Shown here piece after piece: positions 1-8,114 of a stretch of DNA of 24,788 bases. Within the stretch, counting starts at the first letter, position 1, and each line of letters begins with the position of its first letter. The stretch spans positions 1 through 24,788 of the forward strand of contig CAZLDQ010000071.1 in assembly GCA_964558295.1 (NCBI GenBank), read 5' to 3'. The DNA is from JBDKTH01 sp964558295 (GTDB lineage Bacteria > Planctomycetota > Planctomycetia > Pirellulales > Thermoguttaceae). Under the pieces are notes generated by a model. The model searched no databases. It saw only the letters and a list, made by a program, of their open reading frames with translations, and was not told where the DNA came from. Both the position numbers and the translations under genes were made by a program.

Positions 1-213
1 CAGCCTCCTACGTTGGGAAGGTCGGCTTAGCGGACTTTTTCAACGGGCTGTTAAGCGCGGGGCGGGGCTAATGCAGCAGTAGCCCACGGGGTGGTAATCG
101 CGGGAGACCAGGAGTGGCGCAAGGAATGGTGCGGTTGGGCTGTCTTCGGGGCCAAGACGGCGATAGAATTCTGTCTTTTCGTGTCGCTTTCCATTTTCGA
201 TTCCGCTCGACTG

Positions 214-1539
214 ATGCCTGGCAATCTGAAGCCTGAGTCTCTTGCCCCCCCTTTGCGGGAATCGGGGCCATATGCCGCGTGGCGGAGCCCCGCCTATCGG
301 CTCTACGCCTGCAGTTGGTTTGCCTTGACATTCGGCAAGCAGATCGAGACGGTAGCCGTGGGGATCCACCTCTACGACCGAACGCGGGACCCACTGGCGC
401 TTGGCCTTCTCGGGCTGGTTCAAGCCCTGCCGGTGCTTCTGTTGGCGATTCCCGGGGGACAGCTTGCCGATCGATTCGATCGTCGCCGGGTAATGATGCT
501 CATGCTCGCGTTGGGTACGATGGTCTCAGTCGGATTGACTTGGCTGGCAAAGATCGATGCACCGATTTATTGGTTCTATATGCTGCTGGCTCTCGACGCC
601 ATCAGCCAAGCCTTGGGCAATCCCTCGCGAGCGGCCTTGCTGCCGGAGTTGGTCTCATCCCGAGTGTTTAGCAACGCGGTTACTTGGAGCAGCAGCATCT
701 TTCAAATCGCTTCGATGACCGGTCCGGCGATTGGCGGCCTGATCGTTGGAACACAGAAGAATGCCACAACAGCGTTTGCCGTGGTAGCCGTCTGCCGTCT
801 CCTCTCGCTGGCGGCGATCGCCACCCTACCTCATCGTCGTACCGAGCGAACGGTTCAGGAAATCTCCTGGGAGAGTCTGGTGGCTGGAATCCGATTCGTC
901 TGGACAACCAAGCTCATCCTGGCCACGATTACCCTCGACCTGTTCGCCGTGCTTTTGGGCGGTGCAACCTACCTGTTGCCGATCTACGCCGAAGATATTC
1001 TTCATGTCGGGGCAACGGGACTTGGTTTCCTCCGATCAGCCGAGGCGATTGGCGCTGTGTCGATGGCCGTGCTTCTGGCCCATCTTCCGCCCATGCGTCA
1101 TGCCGGGCGAACCATGCTCTGGGCCGTGGCAGGATTCGGCGTAGCCACGATCATCTACGGCCTCTCCCAGTGGTTTTGGCTCTCGATAGCCATGATGTTC
1201 CTGATCGGTGCGTTGGACAATATCAGCGTTGTCGTCCGGCATACGCTAGTCCAAATGCTCACCCCCGACTCAATGCGAGGCCGCGTCTCAGCAATCAACA
1301 GCATCTTCATCGTCGCGTCGAACGACCTGGGGGGCCTGGAGTCGGGGCTCACCGCACGGCTGTTTGGACCGATTCTCTCGGTGGTTCTCGGCGGCATTGG
1401 AGCGATCGTCGTGGTGGGCGCGACAGCCCGTGTCTGGCCGCAGATTCTCGGGATTGGCTCACTTCAGGACATTCAGCCTGCCAAGAGCACAGAAGTCCAA
1501 GCCAATGTGGATGAAGCACTGGCCACCCGCGACGGGTAG
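214..1539 (+). CDS. MFS exporter, 12-helix (DHA3/EntS-like)
   Basis: This 441-residue integral membrane protein has the alternating hydrophobic segments of a 12-helix major facilitator. The loop after the second helix carries motif A (GQLADRFDRRR), and the fifth helix has the Gly/Pro-rich GPAIGGLIVG segment typical of drug/siderophore exporters of the MFS_3 (EntS-like) type. It probably exports a small molecule by proton antiport; the substrate cannot be read from sequence. The frame stays open upstream to a GTG at 91, but those 41 residues do not look like an MFS amino terminus, whereas from the ATG at 214 a short hydrophilic leader runs into YAAWRSPAYRLYACSW, as expected. No Shine-Dalgarno sequence precedes 214, so the exact start is uncertain. 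It stands alone, with a possible promoter for the next gene starting just after its stop. Confidence 0.85.
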   Translation: MPGNLKPESLAPPLRESGPYAAWRSPAYRLYACSWFALTFGKQIETVAVGIHLYDRTRDPLALGLLGLVQALPVLLLAIPGGQLADRFDRRRVMMLMLALGTMVSVGLTWLAKIDAPIYWFYMLLALDAISQALGNPSRAALLPELVSSRVFSNAVTWSSSIFQIASMTGPAIGGLIVGTQKNATTAFAVVAVCRLLSLAAIATLPHRRTERTVQEISWESLVAGIRFVWTTKLILATITLDLFAVLLGGATYLLPIYAEDILHVGATGLGFLRSAEAIGAVSMAVLLAHLPPMRHAGRTMLWAVAGFGVATIIYGLSQWFWLSIAMMFLIGALDNISVVVRHTLVQMLTPDSMRGRVSAINSIFIVASNDLGGLESGLTARLFGPILSVVLGGIGAIVVVGATARVWPQILGIGSLQDIQPAKSTEVQANVDEALATRDG

Positions 1540-1544
1540 CCCGA

Positions 1545-1574
1545 CTGCCATTGCGGCCCCTGGCGGGATATAAT
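1545..1574 (+). promoter_or_regulatory. candidate sigma70 promoter for the EboF-like gene
   Basis: A perfect TATAAT lies at 1569-1574, and CTGCCA at 1545-1550 matches the TTGACA box at four of six bases with an 18-base spacer. It sits just after the MFS stop and about 145 bases before the ATG at 1719. The -10 is strong and the -35 weak. Confidence 0.35.
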
Positions 1575-1718
1575 GGGCCGGGTGGGATTGCCGTCTATTG
1601 GTCCTGCAAATGTCAAAATCTTGGGTGGCATGCTATCACACGGCGCCGCCGTGGTCGGCATGTTGTTTTTGAGCCAGATGAACGATGACGTTCGTCAAAA
1701 CAACCTTGGGATAAGCGA

Positions 1719-3050
1719 ATGGCAGAATACGTCGTCTTGTTGTCGATCCCCGGTCTGCGAGAGAAAGACGTTGCGGTAATGCCGCACCTGCGGGAACTGA
1801 TGGCCGGCGGAGAGATTGCCGAATTGGCCCCTAGTTTCCCATGCGTCACCTGTCCGGTACAGGCCAACATGACTACCGGCAAGTTGCCCCGCGAGCATGG
1901 CGTGGTAGCCAATGGTTTCTATTGGCGCGATCGACACGAGATCGAGATGTGGACTTCACCGAACGACTGTATCGAAAAGCCGCAGATCTGGGATCTGCTG
2001 TATCACGATCAGGCCGGCCTCACCTCGGCTGTCTGGTTTCCGCTGCATGCCAAGGGGAGCGAGGCTGAGTTTGTCTGCACACCAGCCCCGATCCACAACC
2101 CCGACGGCTCGGAAACGCTGTGGTGTTACACACGGCCGCTGGCACTTTACGGTGAACTTCGGAATGCACTGGGCGATTTTCCGCTCAAGCACTTCTGGGG
2201 CCCGATGGCCAATATCAAGTCAACAGCCTGGATTATCGACTCGGCGATCCATGCAGCGAAGACTCACCGGCCCAACTTCTTCTACATCTACCTGCCACAC
2301 CTGGACTATCCCGGCCAGCGGACGGGTCCCGACAGCCCCGAAGCCAAAACGGCCGTGGCCGATCTGGACGCTCAGATCGGACGGTTGGCCGACGGTCTCC
2401 GCGAGGCCTACGACGCAAACCCTTTCTGGCTGGCAGCCGGGGAGTATGCGATCGTGCCGGTCGATCACGTGATGTATCCTAATCGGGTACTGCGTGAAGC
2501 GGGCCTGCTGGCGGTTCGCGAAGGGGCAGACGGCGAGTATCTCGATCCGGCGGCCAGTCAAGCCTGGGCCCTGGTCGACCACCAGTTCTCCCACGTCTTC
2601 CTGGCCGACGACAGCCCCCAAATGGTCGCCAAAGTGGCCAACCTATTCCGCAACCAACCGGGAATCGACGAGGTGCTGACCAAAGACCAGTTGCATCGGC
2701 ACAGCTTGGGACATCCACGGAGTGGAGAAATAGTACTCATCTCCCAGCCCAATAGTTGGCAAGCCTACTACTATTGGCTTTCTGACGATCGGGCTCCGGG
2801 CTTTGCCCGAACGGTCGACATCCATAGTAAGCCAGGTTATGATCCAGTGGAACTTCACTTTGATCCCCAAACGCGCAGTATCCCCCTGGATGCCACGCTG
2901 GTCCGCGGCTCGCACGGAGCACCGGCAACCGACGCGAGCCAACGCACGGTAGTCCTTGCCTCTGAACCCAATGTCTTCCCTCCAACCACCCTCCGCGACA
3001 CGGCCGTATTCAGCGTGGTGATGCGGCAGTTCGGAATCCAGTTGGTTTGA
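1719..3050 (+). CDS. alkaline-phosphatase-superfamily protein, EboF-like (nucleotide pyrophosphatase family)
   Basis: This 443-residue protein resembles the type I phosphodiesterase/nucleotide pyrophosphatase branch of the alkaline phosphatase superfamily, and most closely, as I recall the family, the EboF proteins of the ebo cluster. The nucleophile region is SFPCVTCPVQANMTTG, with Thr44 in the nucleophile position, followed by HGVVANGFYW. Later markers are PHLDYPGQ (His194, Asp196), GEYAIVPV (Glu242, Tyr243) and GSHGAP (His399). Compared with classical NPP enzymes the amino-terminal metal Asp is replaced (SIPGL) and the usual Asp-His pair is Glu-Tyr, so metal binding and activity may differ. 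There is no signal peptide, so it is probably cytoplasmic. The ribosome-binding site is weak. A heparinase-like gene follows 40 bases downstream on the same strand, and an EboB-like hydrolase lies 2 kb away on the other strand. The substrate is unknown. Confidence 0.75.
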   Translation: MAEYVVLLSIPGLREKDVAVMPHLRELMAGGEIAELAPSFPCVTCPVQANMTTGKLPREHGVVANGFYWRDRHEIEMWTSPNDCIEKPQIWDLLYHDQAGLTSAVWFPLHAKGSEAEFVCTPAPIHNPDGSETLWCYTRPLALYGELRNALGDFPLKHFWGPMANIKSTAWIIDSAIHAAKTHRPNFFYIYLPHLDYPGQRTGPDSPEAKTAVADLDAQIGRLADGLREAYDANPFWLAAGEYAIVPVDHVMYPNRVLREAGLLAVREGADGEYLDPAASQAWALVDHQFSHVFLADDSPQMVAKVANLFRNQPGIDEVLTKDQLHRHSLGHPRSGEIVLISQPNSWQAYYYWLSDDRAPGFARTVDIHSKPGYDPVELHFDPQTRSIPLDATLVRGSHGAPATDASQRTVVLASEPNVFPPTTLRDTAVFSVVMRQFGIQLV

Positions 3051-3090
3051 GCTGCTGAACACGTCGATTCCCCCCACGGAGAAACAACTC

Positions 3091-5001
3091 GTGAAACACA
3101 CACAACTTGTGCTGACGTTCCTCTCGCTGACAATCCTCTTGTCCTTGCCGGTCTCCGTCGGCGGAGCGGCCGAGCAGAGAATGCCAGTCCCAGCGTTGGT
3201 AAAACGATTTGCCGAGATGCTGCCGAAGACGCCACAAGGGGTGGGACGACCGATTGGTGATCGGCAGCTCTGGGAGACGGTGGCCAAGGCCCCAGTATTC
3301 AAGGACGTGGTCGCTTCGGCCGAGCGTCTGATGGCCAAGCCAATGCCCGACTTGCCGGACGATCTCTATCTCGATTTCTCCCGCACAGGGAACCGCGATC
3401 GTTGCCAACGGGTGCTCTCGCAGCGGCATTCGCGGTTTGCCGCACTGACGCTCGCCGAGTGCTTGGAGAATCGCGGCCGTTTCCTGCCGGCAATCGAGGA
3501 GGCCATCCGGACGGTGGCCCTGGAAAAGAGCTGGACGCTGCCAGCTCACGACCGGCATCTGGACAACTTCTATGGCCGGCAGATCGATATCGACCTTGCC
3601 TCGTCCACTTTGTCATGGAACTTGGCTACGGCCGACTACTGGTTGGGCGACAAGCTGAGCAAGGAAACCCGCGACCTGATCCGCCGCGAACTGGAGCGTC
3701 GCACGTTTGCCCCGTACCTTGGCTACTTGGCTCAGGAAAAACCGCGGATGTGGTGGCCCACCTGTACGAACAACTGGAACGCCGTGTGCCAATCTGGCGT
3801 CACCGGCGCCGCCTTGGCGATCATCGATTCACCGGAACGCCGGGCTATCTTCGCTGCTGCGGCCGACCGGCTCATTAAGCATTTTCTTGAGGGCTTCACT
3901 CCCGATGGCTACTGTTCCGAAGGCCTCAGCTACTGGAACTACGGATTCGGCCACTTTGTGCTCTTGGCCGAAACGCTGTACCAGGCGACCGAGGGTAAGG
4001 TCGACTGGTTCGACAACCCGCAGGTGAAGCAGATCGCCCAGTTTGGACGACGACTGGAAATCCTGCCCGGCATCTATCCGGCATTTGCCGACTGCGGTGT
4101 AAATGCACGTCCCGACGTGCAAATCCACGCCTTCGTAAGTCGCCGTTATGGTTTCGGCTGGCAAGAAGATGAGCAACGTGGTTTGCTTTTGGCCGGAGGG
4201 GTGACCGATGAATTGTTCCGTTTCGGGTTGCTGCGACTGCCGAACTCGGCGAGCAAACGGCCGGCCGTGGCCCAAGCCCCGAACCTCGCGTTGCGGGATT
4301 GGTTTAGCGATGCGGGGATTCTGATTAGTCGGCCTGCTTCGGGCAAAGGACTCGGCGTCGCGCTCAAAGGGGGGCACAACGCTGAGCATCACAACCACAA
4401 TGACGTTGGTTCGTACGTCGTAGCCCTCACCGGAACGACGCCGCTGGTCGACCCGGGCGCCGAAGTCTACACGGCCCGAACGTTCAGTGCCGATCGTTAC
4501 AAGAGCGGCGTGCTCAACTCCTTCGGCCACCCAGTGCCTCGCGTAGCCGGCCAGTTGCAGAAGACGGGGCGCAAAGCCGCCGCCCGGGTGCTCATGACCG
4601 AGTTTACCGACACGACGGACACGTTAACCCTCGACCTTCGCTCGGCATACGACGTCAAGGACCTGAAGGCCCTGGAGCGCACGTTCGTCTTTTCGCGTGA
4701 GGGCTCTGGTCGTCTGATTGTGACCGATCACGTACATTACACCAAACCACAGGAGTTTGGCACGGCCCTGGTCACCTTCTCCAAGTGGCGGCAGGTCGGG
4801 GACGACCAGCTTCTTGTCGGCGAGGGAGCGGAAGCCGTGCGTGTGAAGATCACCACCGACGGCCCAAAGTTCCGCCTCCAGGCGGAAGAGATCCACGAGG
4901 ACCTTCCCAGCAAACGGATTCCGATCCGCATCGGAATCGACCTGACAGAACCGGTCGCCGAGGCACAAGTCACAGTGACCGTTGAACCGGCGGGCGAGTA
5001 A
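3091..5001 (+). CDS. secreted heparinase II/III-like polysaccharide lyase
   Basis: This 636-residue protein has an amino-terminal signal peptide (hydrophobic core LVLTFLSLTILLSLPVSV, probable cleavage after GGAA). An alpha/alpha-toroid domain follows, with the heparinase II/III landmarks NNWNAVCQSG (Asn227-Asn230) and GYCSEGLSYWNYG (Tyr274 and Tyr281-Tyr284). The carboxy-terminal beta-sandwich opens with the hallmark GGHNAEHHNHNDVGSY (His429-Asp438), the region that supplies metal-binding and catalytic His residues in the family. It should cleave uronic-acid-containing polysaccharides by beta-elimination in the periplasm or outside the cell; whether the substrate is a glycosaminoglycan, alginate or another polymer cannot be told. 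The start is GTG at 3091, chosen because GGAG lies at 3078-3081 with suitable spacing and the signal peptide begins there. It lies 40 bases after the EboF-like gene and may be cotranscribed with it. Confidence 0.88.
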   Translation: MKHTQLVLTFLSLTILLSLPVSVGGAAEQRMPVPALVKRFAEMLPKTPQGVGRPIGDRQLWETVAKAPVFKDVVASAERLMAKPMPDLPDDLYLDFSRTGNRDRCQRVLSQRHSRFAALTLAECLENRGRFLPAIEEAIRTVALEKSWTLPAHDRHLDNFYGRQIDIDLASSTLSWNLATADYWLGDKLSKETRDLIRRELERRTFAPYLGYLAQEKPRMWWPTCTNNWNAVCQSGVTGAALAIIDSPERRAIFAAAADRLIKHFLEGFTPDGYCSEGLSYWNYGFGHFVLLAETLYQATEGKVDWFDNPQVKQIAQFGRRLEILPGIYPAFADCGVNARPDVQIHAFVSRRYGFGWQEDEQRGLLLAGGVTDELFRFGLLRLPNSASKRPAVAQAPNLALRDWFSDAGILISRPASGKGLGVALKGGHNAEHHNHNDVGSYVVALTGTTPLVDPGAEVYTARTFSADRYKSGVLNSFGHPVPRVAGQLQKTGRKAAARVLMTEFTDTTDTLTLDLRSAYDVKDLKALERTFVFSREGSGRLIVTDHVHYTKPQEFGTALVTFSKWRQVGDDQLLVGEGAEAVRVKITTDGPKFRLQAEEIHEDLPSKRIPIRIGIDLTEPVAEAQVTVTVEPAGE

Positions 5002-5037
5002 CCAAGCACGCAATGAGTCAGATCATGAGCGAACTTG

Positions 5038-5077
5038 GCGTGCTTGCACGAGCAATCACAGCGACATGCAAGCACGC
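5038..5077. terminator. hairpin between convergent genes
   Basis: A perfect 11-bp inverted repeat (GCGTGCTTGCA at 5038-5048, TGCAAGCACGC at 5067-5077) with an 18-base loop lies between the convergent heparinase-like and TatD-family genes. There is no T-run on either side, so if it ends transcription it does so as a pause site or RNA-end stabiliser. An additional AAGCACGC copy lies at 5004-5011. Confidence 0.5.
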
Positions 5078-5095
5078 TAGTCTAATAGATCGTTG

Positions 5096-5908
5096 TCAAT
5101 CGGGTGGCTGGAACTGAAAGTGACGGCTCTGACTGAAGAATTCCAATGGATTATCGTAAACGACCTTGCGAATGAGTGATTCAGCATGACCGCGGCGGCG
5201 CATGGCCATGATAAAGTCGGGCACAGCCGTCGGCCGTGAGGGGCCCCAATCAGCCGAAGAATTGACCAAGATTCGCTCGGGACCGCAGGTCTCGATCATA
5301 TCGACCGCCCGTTCGGCCGTGGCCTTGGTTGTCGGATAGAGCGTAATCCCGGCCCAATAGCCTTCATCAAGCGCCAGGCGGATGGTATGCTCTTCACAGT
5401 GGTCAATGCATACGCGACGACAATCCACGCGGCGATCGGCACGGAGCAGGTCAAGGATCATCCGCGTGCCCTGGTATTTGTCCTGCAGGTGTGGCGTGTG
5501 AAAGAGCATCTGCTCGTTGGTCTGGAGGGCCAAATCAATCAGGAGTTCCAGGGTCGCGACTTCATTGCGTGTGTTCTTGTTCAAGCCGATCTCCCCAATG
5601 CCCAAGACATTAGGTCGCGTCAGGAACTTGGGGAGTTCAGCGATCACTTCGCGTGAGAAGCTGACATTCTCGGCCTCCTTGGCGTTCACACCAAGCCAAC
5701 AGTAGTGTTGCATGCCGTAGTTGGCCGCGCGTTTCGGCTCCCATTCAGTCAACTGGCGAAAATAATCGTGAAAGCTGCTCACACCCGTGCGATCAAAACC
5801 CATCCAGAAGGCAGGCTCGCCGACGATGAGACAGCCCATTTTCGCCATGACTTCCAGATCATCGGTGGAGCGAGAGGCAATATGCGTGTGGGGATCGATG
5901 AAGTACAT
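5096..5908 (-). CDS. TatD-family metal-dependent hydrolase, EboB-like
   Basis: This 270-residue TIM-barrel amidohydrolase-superfamily protein shows every TatD-type metal ligand: His7 and His9 (DPHTHI), Glu106 (GIGEIGLN), His137 (FHTPH), His170 (IDHCEEH) and Asp220 (NSSADWG). The stretches STDDLEVMAKMG, EPAFWMGFDRTGVSSF and NSSADWG resemble the EboB branch, as I recall it, more than housekeeping DNA-repair TatD. EboB proteins normally belong to the six-gene ebo cluster linked to transport or modification of lipid-like or indolic precursors. Here the usual partners are missing apart from an EboF-like gene nearby. The start is ATG at 5908, two bases after the stop of the upstream 85-residue gene, which implies coupling. 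The protein has no signal peptide. Its substrate is unknown. Confidence 0.8.
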   Translation of the reverse strand: MYFIDPHTHIASRSTDDLEVMAKMGCLIVGEPAFWMGFDRTGVSSFHDYFRQLTEWEPKRAANYGMQHYCWLGVNAKEAENVSFSREVIAELPKFLTRPNVLGIGEIGLNKNTRNEVATLELLIDLALQTNEQMLFHTPHLQDKYQGTRMILDLLRADRRVDCRRVCIDHCEEHTIRLALDEGYWAGITLYPTTKATAERAVDMIETCGPERILVNSSADWGPSRPTAVPDFIMAMRRRGHAESLIRKVVYDNPLEFFSQSRHFQFQPPD

Positions 5909-5910
5909 GG

Positions 5911-6168
5911 TTATTTCTTCTCCATCGCAAACTTGGTCTGCCAGTCGGGATCATATGGGAGCGAAAAGGTCATCTGGACCCGTTCCGCCCGACCTGATTG
6001 TTCGCTCAATAGGATTTCCAGGCTTTGGCGAATCTGAACCATGCGCGGATCGTCCCCGGCCCTGGCGCGGTCAACACGATCTAAGGCAGCGGCCAACTCA
6101 ATCAGTCGGGCACGCAGGGGAAGAAACTCGCGGTCGAACACTGCAGGAGCATTGGTTGCAGATTTCAT
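5911..6168 (-). CDS. conserved-looking 85-residue protein of unknown function
   Basis: This small, mostly helical, charged protein (FDREFLPLRARLIELAAALD, then DDPRMVQIRQSLEILLSE, ending WQTKFAMEKK) is placed directly upstream of the EboB-like gene with a 2-base gap. The frame is open further upstream, but the ATG at 6168 is preceded by an excellent Shine-Dalgarno sequence (AGGAGGT, complement of 6173-6179), which fixes the start. I do not recognise the family. It has no membrane segment or Cys/His cluster. Position and spacing suggest a partner or regulatory subunit for the TatD-family hydrolase. Confidence 0.75.
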   Translation of the reverse strand: MKSATNAPAVFDREFLPLRARLIELAAALDRVDRARAGDDPRMVQIRQSLEILLSEQSGRAERVQMTFSLPYDPDWQTKFAMEKK

Positions 6169-6488
6169 GAACACCTCCTCAAGTGGCCAAGGGAAACACG
6201 ATGAATCAGGCCACCGCAAGCCACCCATACTTGGGCTGCCCTTCACGCCGCTCTGCCTATTGTTGAATACCGATTGTGCCGAAGGAATAACCTCTTCGGG
6301 TGGACGCCTGCGATGCGAGCAGTCGGCTGATGCAGATTGTATCTGGGGTAACAGAAGTACTAGCCATGTGGCCCAATTCTCGGCGGGTCCCCCAAATCTT
6401 CCGGGAGGAAACACAGCGTCTTACGAAAATTCTCTCCACTATCGTCTCCAGCCGAGACGTATAGTGTACAAAGGAGGAGTTGCCTGGC
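6169..6488. other. 320-base divergent intergenic region
   Basis: This stretch separates the minus-strand 85-residue gene from the plus-strand HEAT-repeat gene, so both promoters should lie here. I see no convincing pair of -35/-10 boxes. Isolated -10-like sequences are TATAGT at 6460-6465 (+) and TACAAT on the minus strand (complement of 6336-6341). A 6-bp inverted repeat CCGAAG/CTTCGG spans 6279-6299. No gene is visible. Confidence 0.5.
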
Positions 6489-8114
6489 GTGAGTGACGGC
6501 CTGAAAACGACAATCCGGTTGCTAAGCGAGACGGACAACGAGGCAGCCGTTTGGGTCCTCCTCTCTGCGCTTGATTCCCCGAATGCAACGATCCGCGAAG
6601 AAGCCTTGACAGCAATCCTGAAGCGTCGTAGTCCGGCCGCCCATCGCGAGATTTTGCGGCGGCTGCATCTGGCCGACGAGCGGACGAAGGAAATCATCGG
6701 CAAGCATCACACACGCATGACCCAGGCCATGCGCGACGCCCTCTTGGGGAACGATTCCCCCCTGTGCACCAATGCCTGTATGGCGGCCGTCTGGTTTCGT
6801 CACTACGACCTGATCCCCGCCTTGATTGCCGTCACTGAGAATCAGAATAGCCCCAACTCGTCGTTGGCCTCCCAAACGCTGACTCAGTTGGTCGAGTCAC
6901 TCTATGCCGAATTGGCTGAATCTTCACCCATGTCCCGTCATTGGAATATGTCATTGACGCGGAATCGGGTCGTCGGCGATCTGGAACACTCGGTGGCTCG
7001 CTTTGGCCGACACCGACGGCGAGCGATCATCGACGCCTTCATGCTCCTAGTCCACCGCGACAACGCCACACTCAAACAGATCCTGATGGATCCCCACCAT
7101 GCGGCGTTTGTTCCCATCGTCGAGGCAATGGCAAAGAGCTCGGCCGGTGGCGTAATCCGCCTCTTGCTGAGTTTCCTGGAAGACGGCCACGCCCCGTCGG
7201 TCACGCTAGTGACAATCGCCAAGCGATCCGACCGGCGATTTGTCGCACATCTGCTGCATGCAATCGGCACCGAGCCAAGCCTGATCATCCGACAGAACCT
7301 CAAGCGGATCACGTCGATCAACTGGTTGCAGAATGAACTGTCCCTGCTCGACGAGTTGGACGGGCAAGCCCAACAAGGAGCCGTGAGACTGGTGATGAAC
7401 GCGGGCATTCCCCGAAAACAGGCGTTCGCTGTGGTCAGCCATCTCTTGCAGTACGGACAAACAGAAGGCCGGCGAGCCGCTGCCGAGGCCCTGCGAGCTT
7501 TTTCGGGGAGCGAAGCCAACGCCTTGGCGTTACAAGCCTTGCAGGACGAAGATCCCGAAGTCCAAGCCCATATCTTGGTCCAGTTACGTTCCCGTGGTAT
7601 CCCAGGCGCGCTTCCCCATCTGGTCGAGATGGTTGACAGTCCCCACGCCGTCGTACGGAAGGCTGCGCGAGACAGCCTCGTGGAGTTCAGTTTCAAGCGA
7701 TTCCTGGCAGCCTTCGACATGCTCGACGACGAAGTCCGCCAAAGTACAGGGATGCTCGTCAAGAAGCTCGATCCGCAAACCCTCCCCTCTCTGGAAGCCG
7801 AACTGCTCTCACAAGTCCGTTCACGACGGGTACGTGCCCTGACCATCGCCCAGGCAATCGATGCCGTTTCAAACGTCGAAGCGTTGGTGGTCCGCCTCCT
7901 GCACGACGAGGACCATCTGGTGCGTGCCCAGGCCGCTGCAGCCCTGGCCCAAGCCACATCACCAGCCAGCCTGGACGCCCTGCAGGAATTGGCCTTGAAT
8001 GACCGGAGCCCCATGGTTCGCACCGCGGCCAGGAAGAGTCTGAACGAGCGGGCAGGGCTCTCCGCCTGGACATCGTTCCCTTCAGGGGAGCCGGACGAGG
8101 AGGTGGTCCTGTGA
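6489..8114 (+). CDS. HEAT-repeat (PBS-lyase-like) scaffold protein
   Basis: This 541-residue protein is built of repeated helical pairs of the HEAT / PBS-lyase type, for example ALDSPNATIREEALTAIL, LVEMVDSPHAVVRKAARDSL and LHDEDHLVRAQAAAALAQA. It has no signal peptide, catalytic motif or membrane segment. Such proteins usually act as binding scaffolds. The start is GTG at 6489: the Shine-Dalgarno AGGAGGAG ends at 6479, ten bases before it, whereas the in-frame TTG at 6480 is too close to that site. Its last codons overlap the start of the next gene (GTGA at 8111-8114), so the two products are probably made in fixed ratio and act together, with the HEAT protein perhaps docking on the membrane protein. 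The ligand is unknown. Confidence 0.8.
   Translation: MSDGLKTTIRLLSETDNEAAVWVLLSALDSPNATIREEALTAILKRRSPAAHREILRRLHLADERTKEIIGKHHTRMTQAMRDALLGNDSPLCTNACMAAVWFRHYDLIPALIAVTENQNSPNSSLASQTLTQLVESLYAELAESSPMSRHWNMSLTRNRVVGDLEHSVARFGRHRRRAIIDAFMLLVHRDNATLKQILMDPHHAAFVPIVEAMAKSSAGGVIRLLLSFLEDGHAPSVTLVTIAKRSDRRFVAHLLHAIGTEPSLIIRQNLKRITSINWLQNELSLLDELDGQAQQGAVRLVMNAGIPRKQAFAVVSHLLQYGQTEGRRAAAEALRAFSGSEANALALQALQDEDPEVQAHILVQLRSRGIPGALPHLVEMVDSPHAVVRKAARDSLVEFSFKRFLAAFDMLDDEVRQSTGMLVKKLDPQTLPSLEAELLSQVRSRRVRALTIAQAIDAVSNVEALVVRLLHDEDHLVRAQAAAALAQATSPASLDALQELALNDRSPMVRTAARKSLNERAGLSAWTSFPSGEPDEEVVL

Noticed and set aside
91..213. Upstream GTG start for the MFS gene
   Set aside because: The extra 41 residues do not resemble an MFS amino terminus and no ribosome-binding site precedes the GTG.
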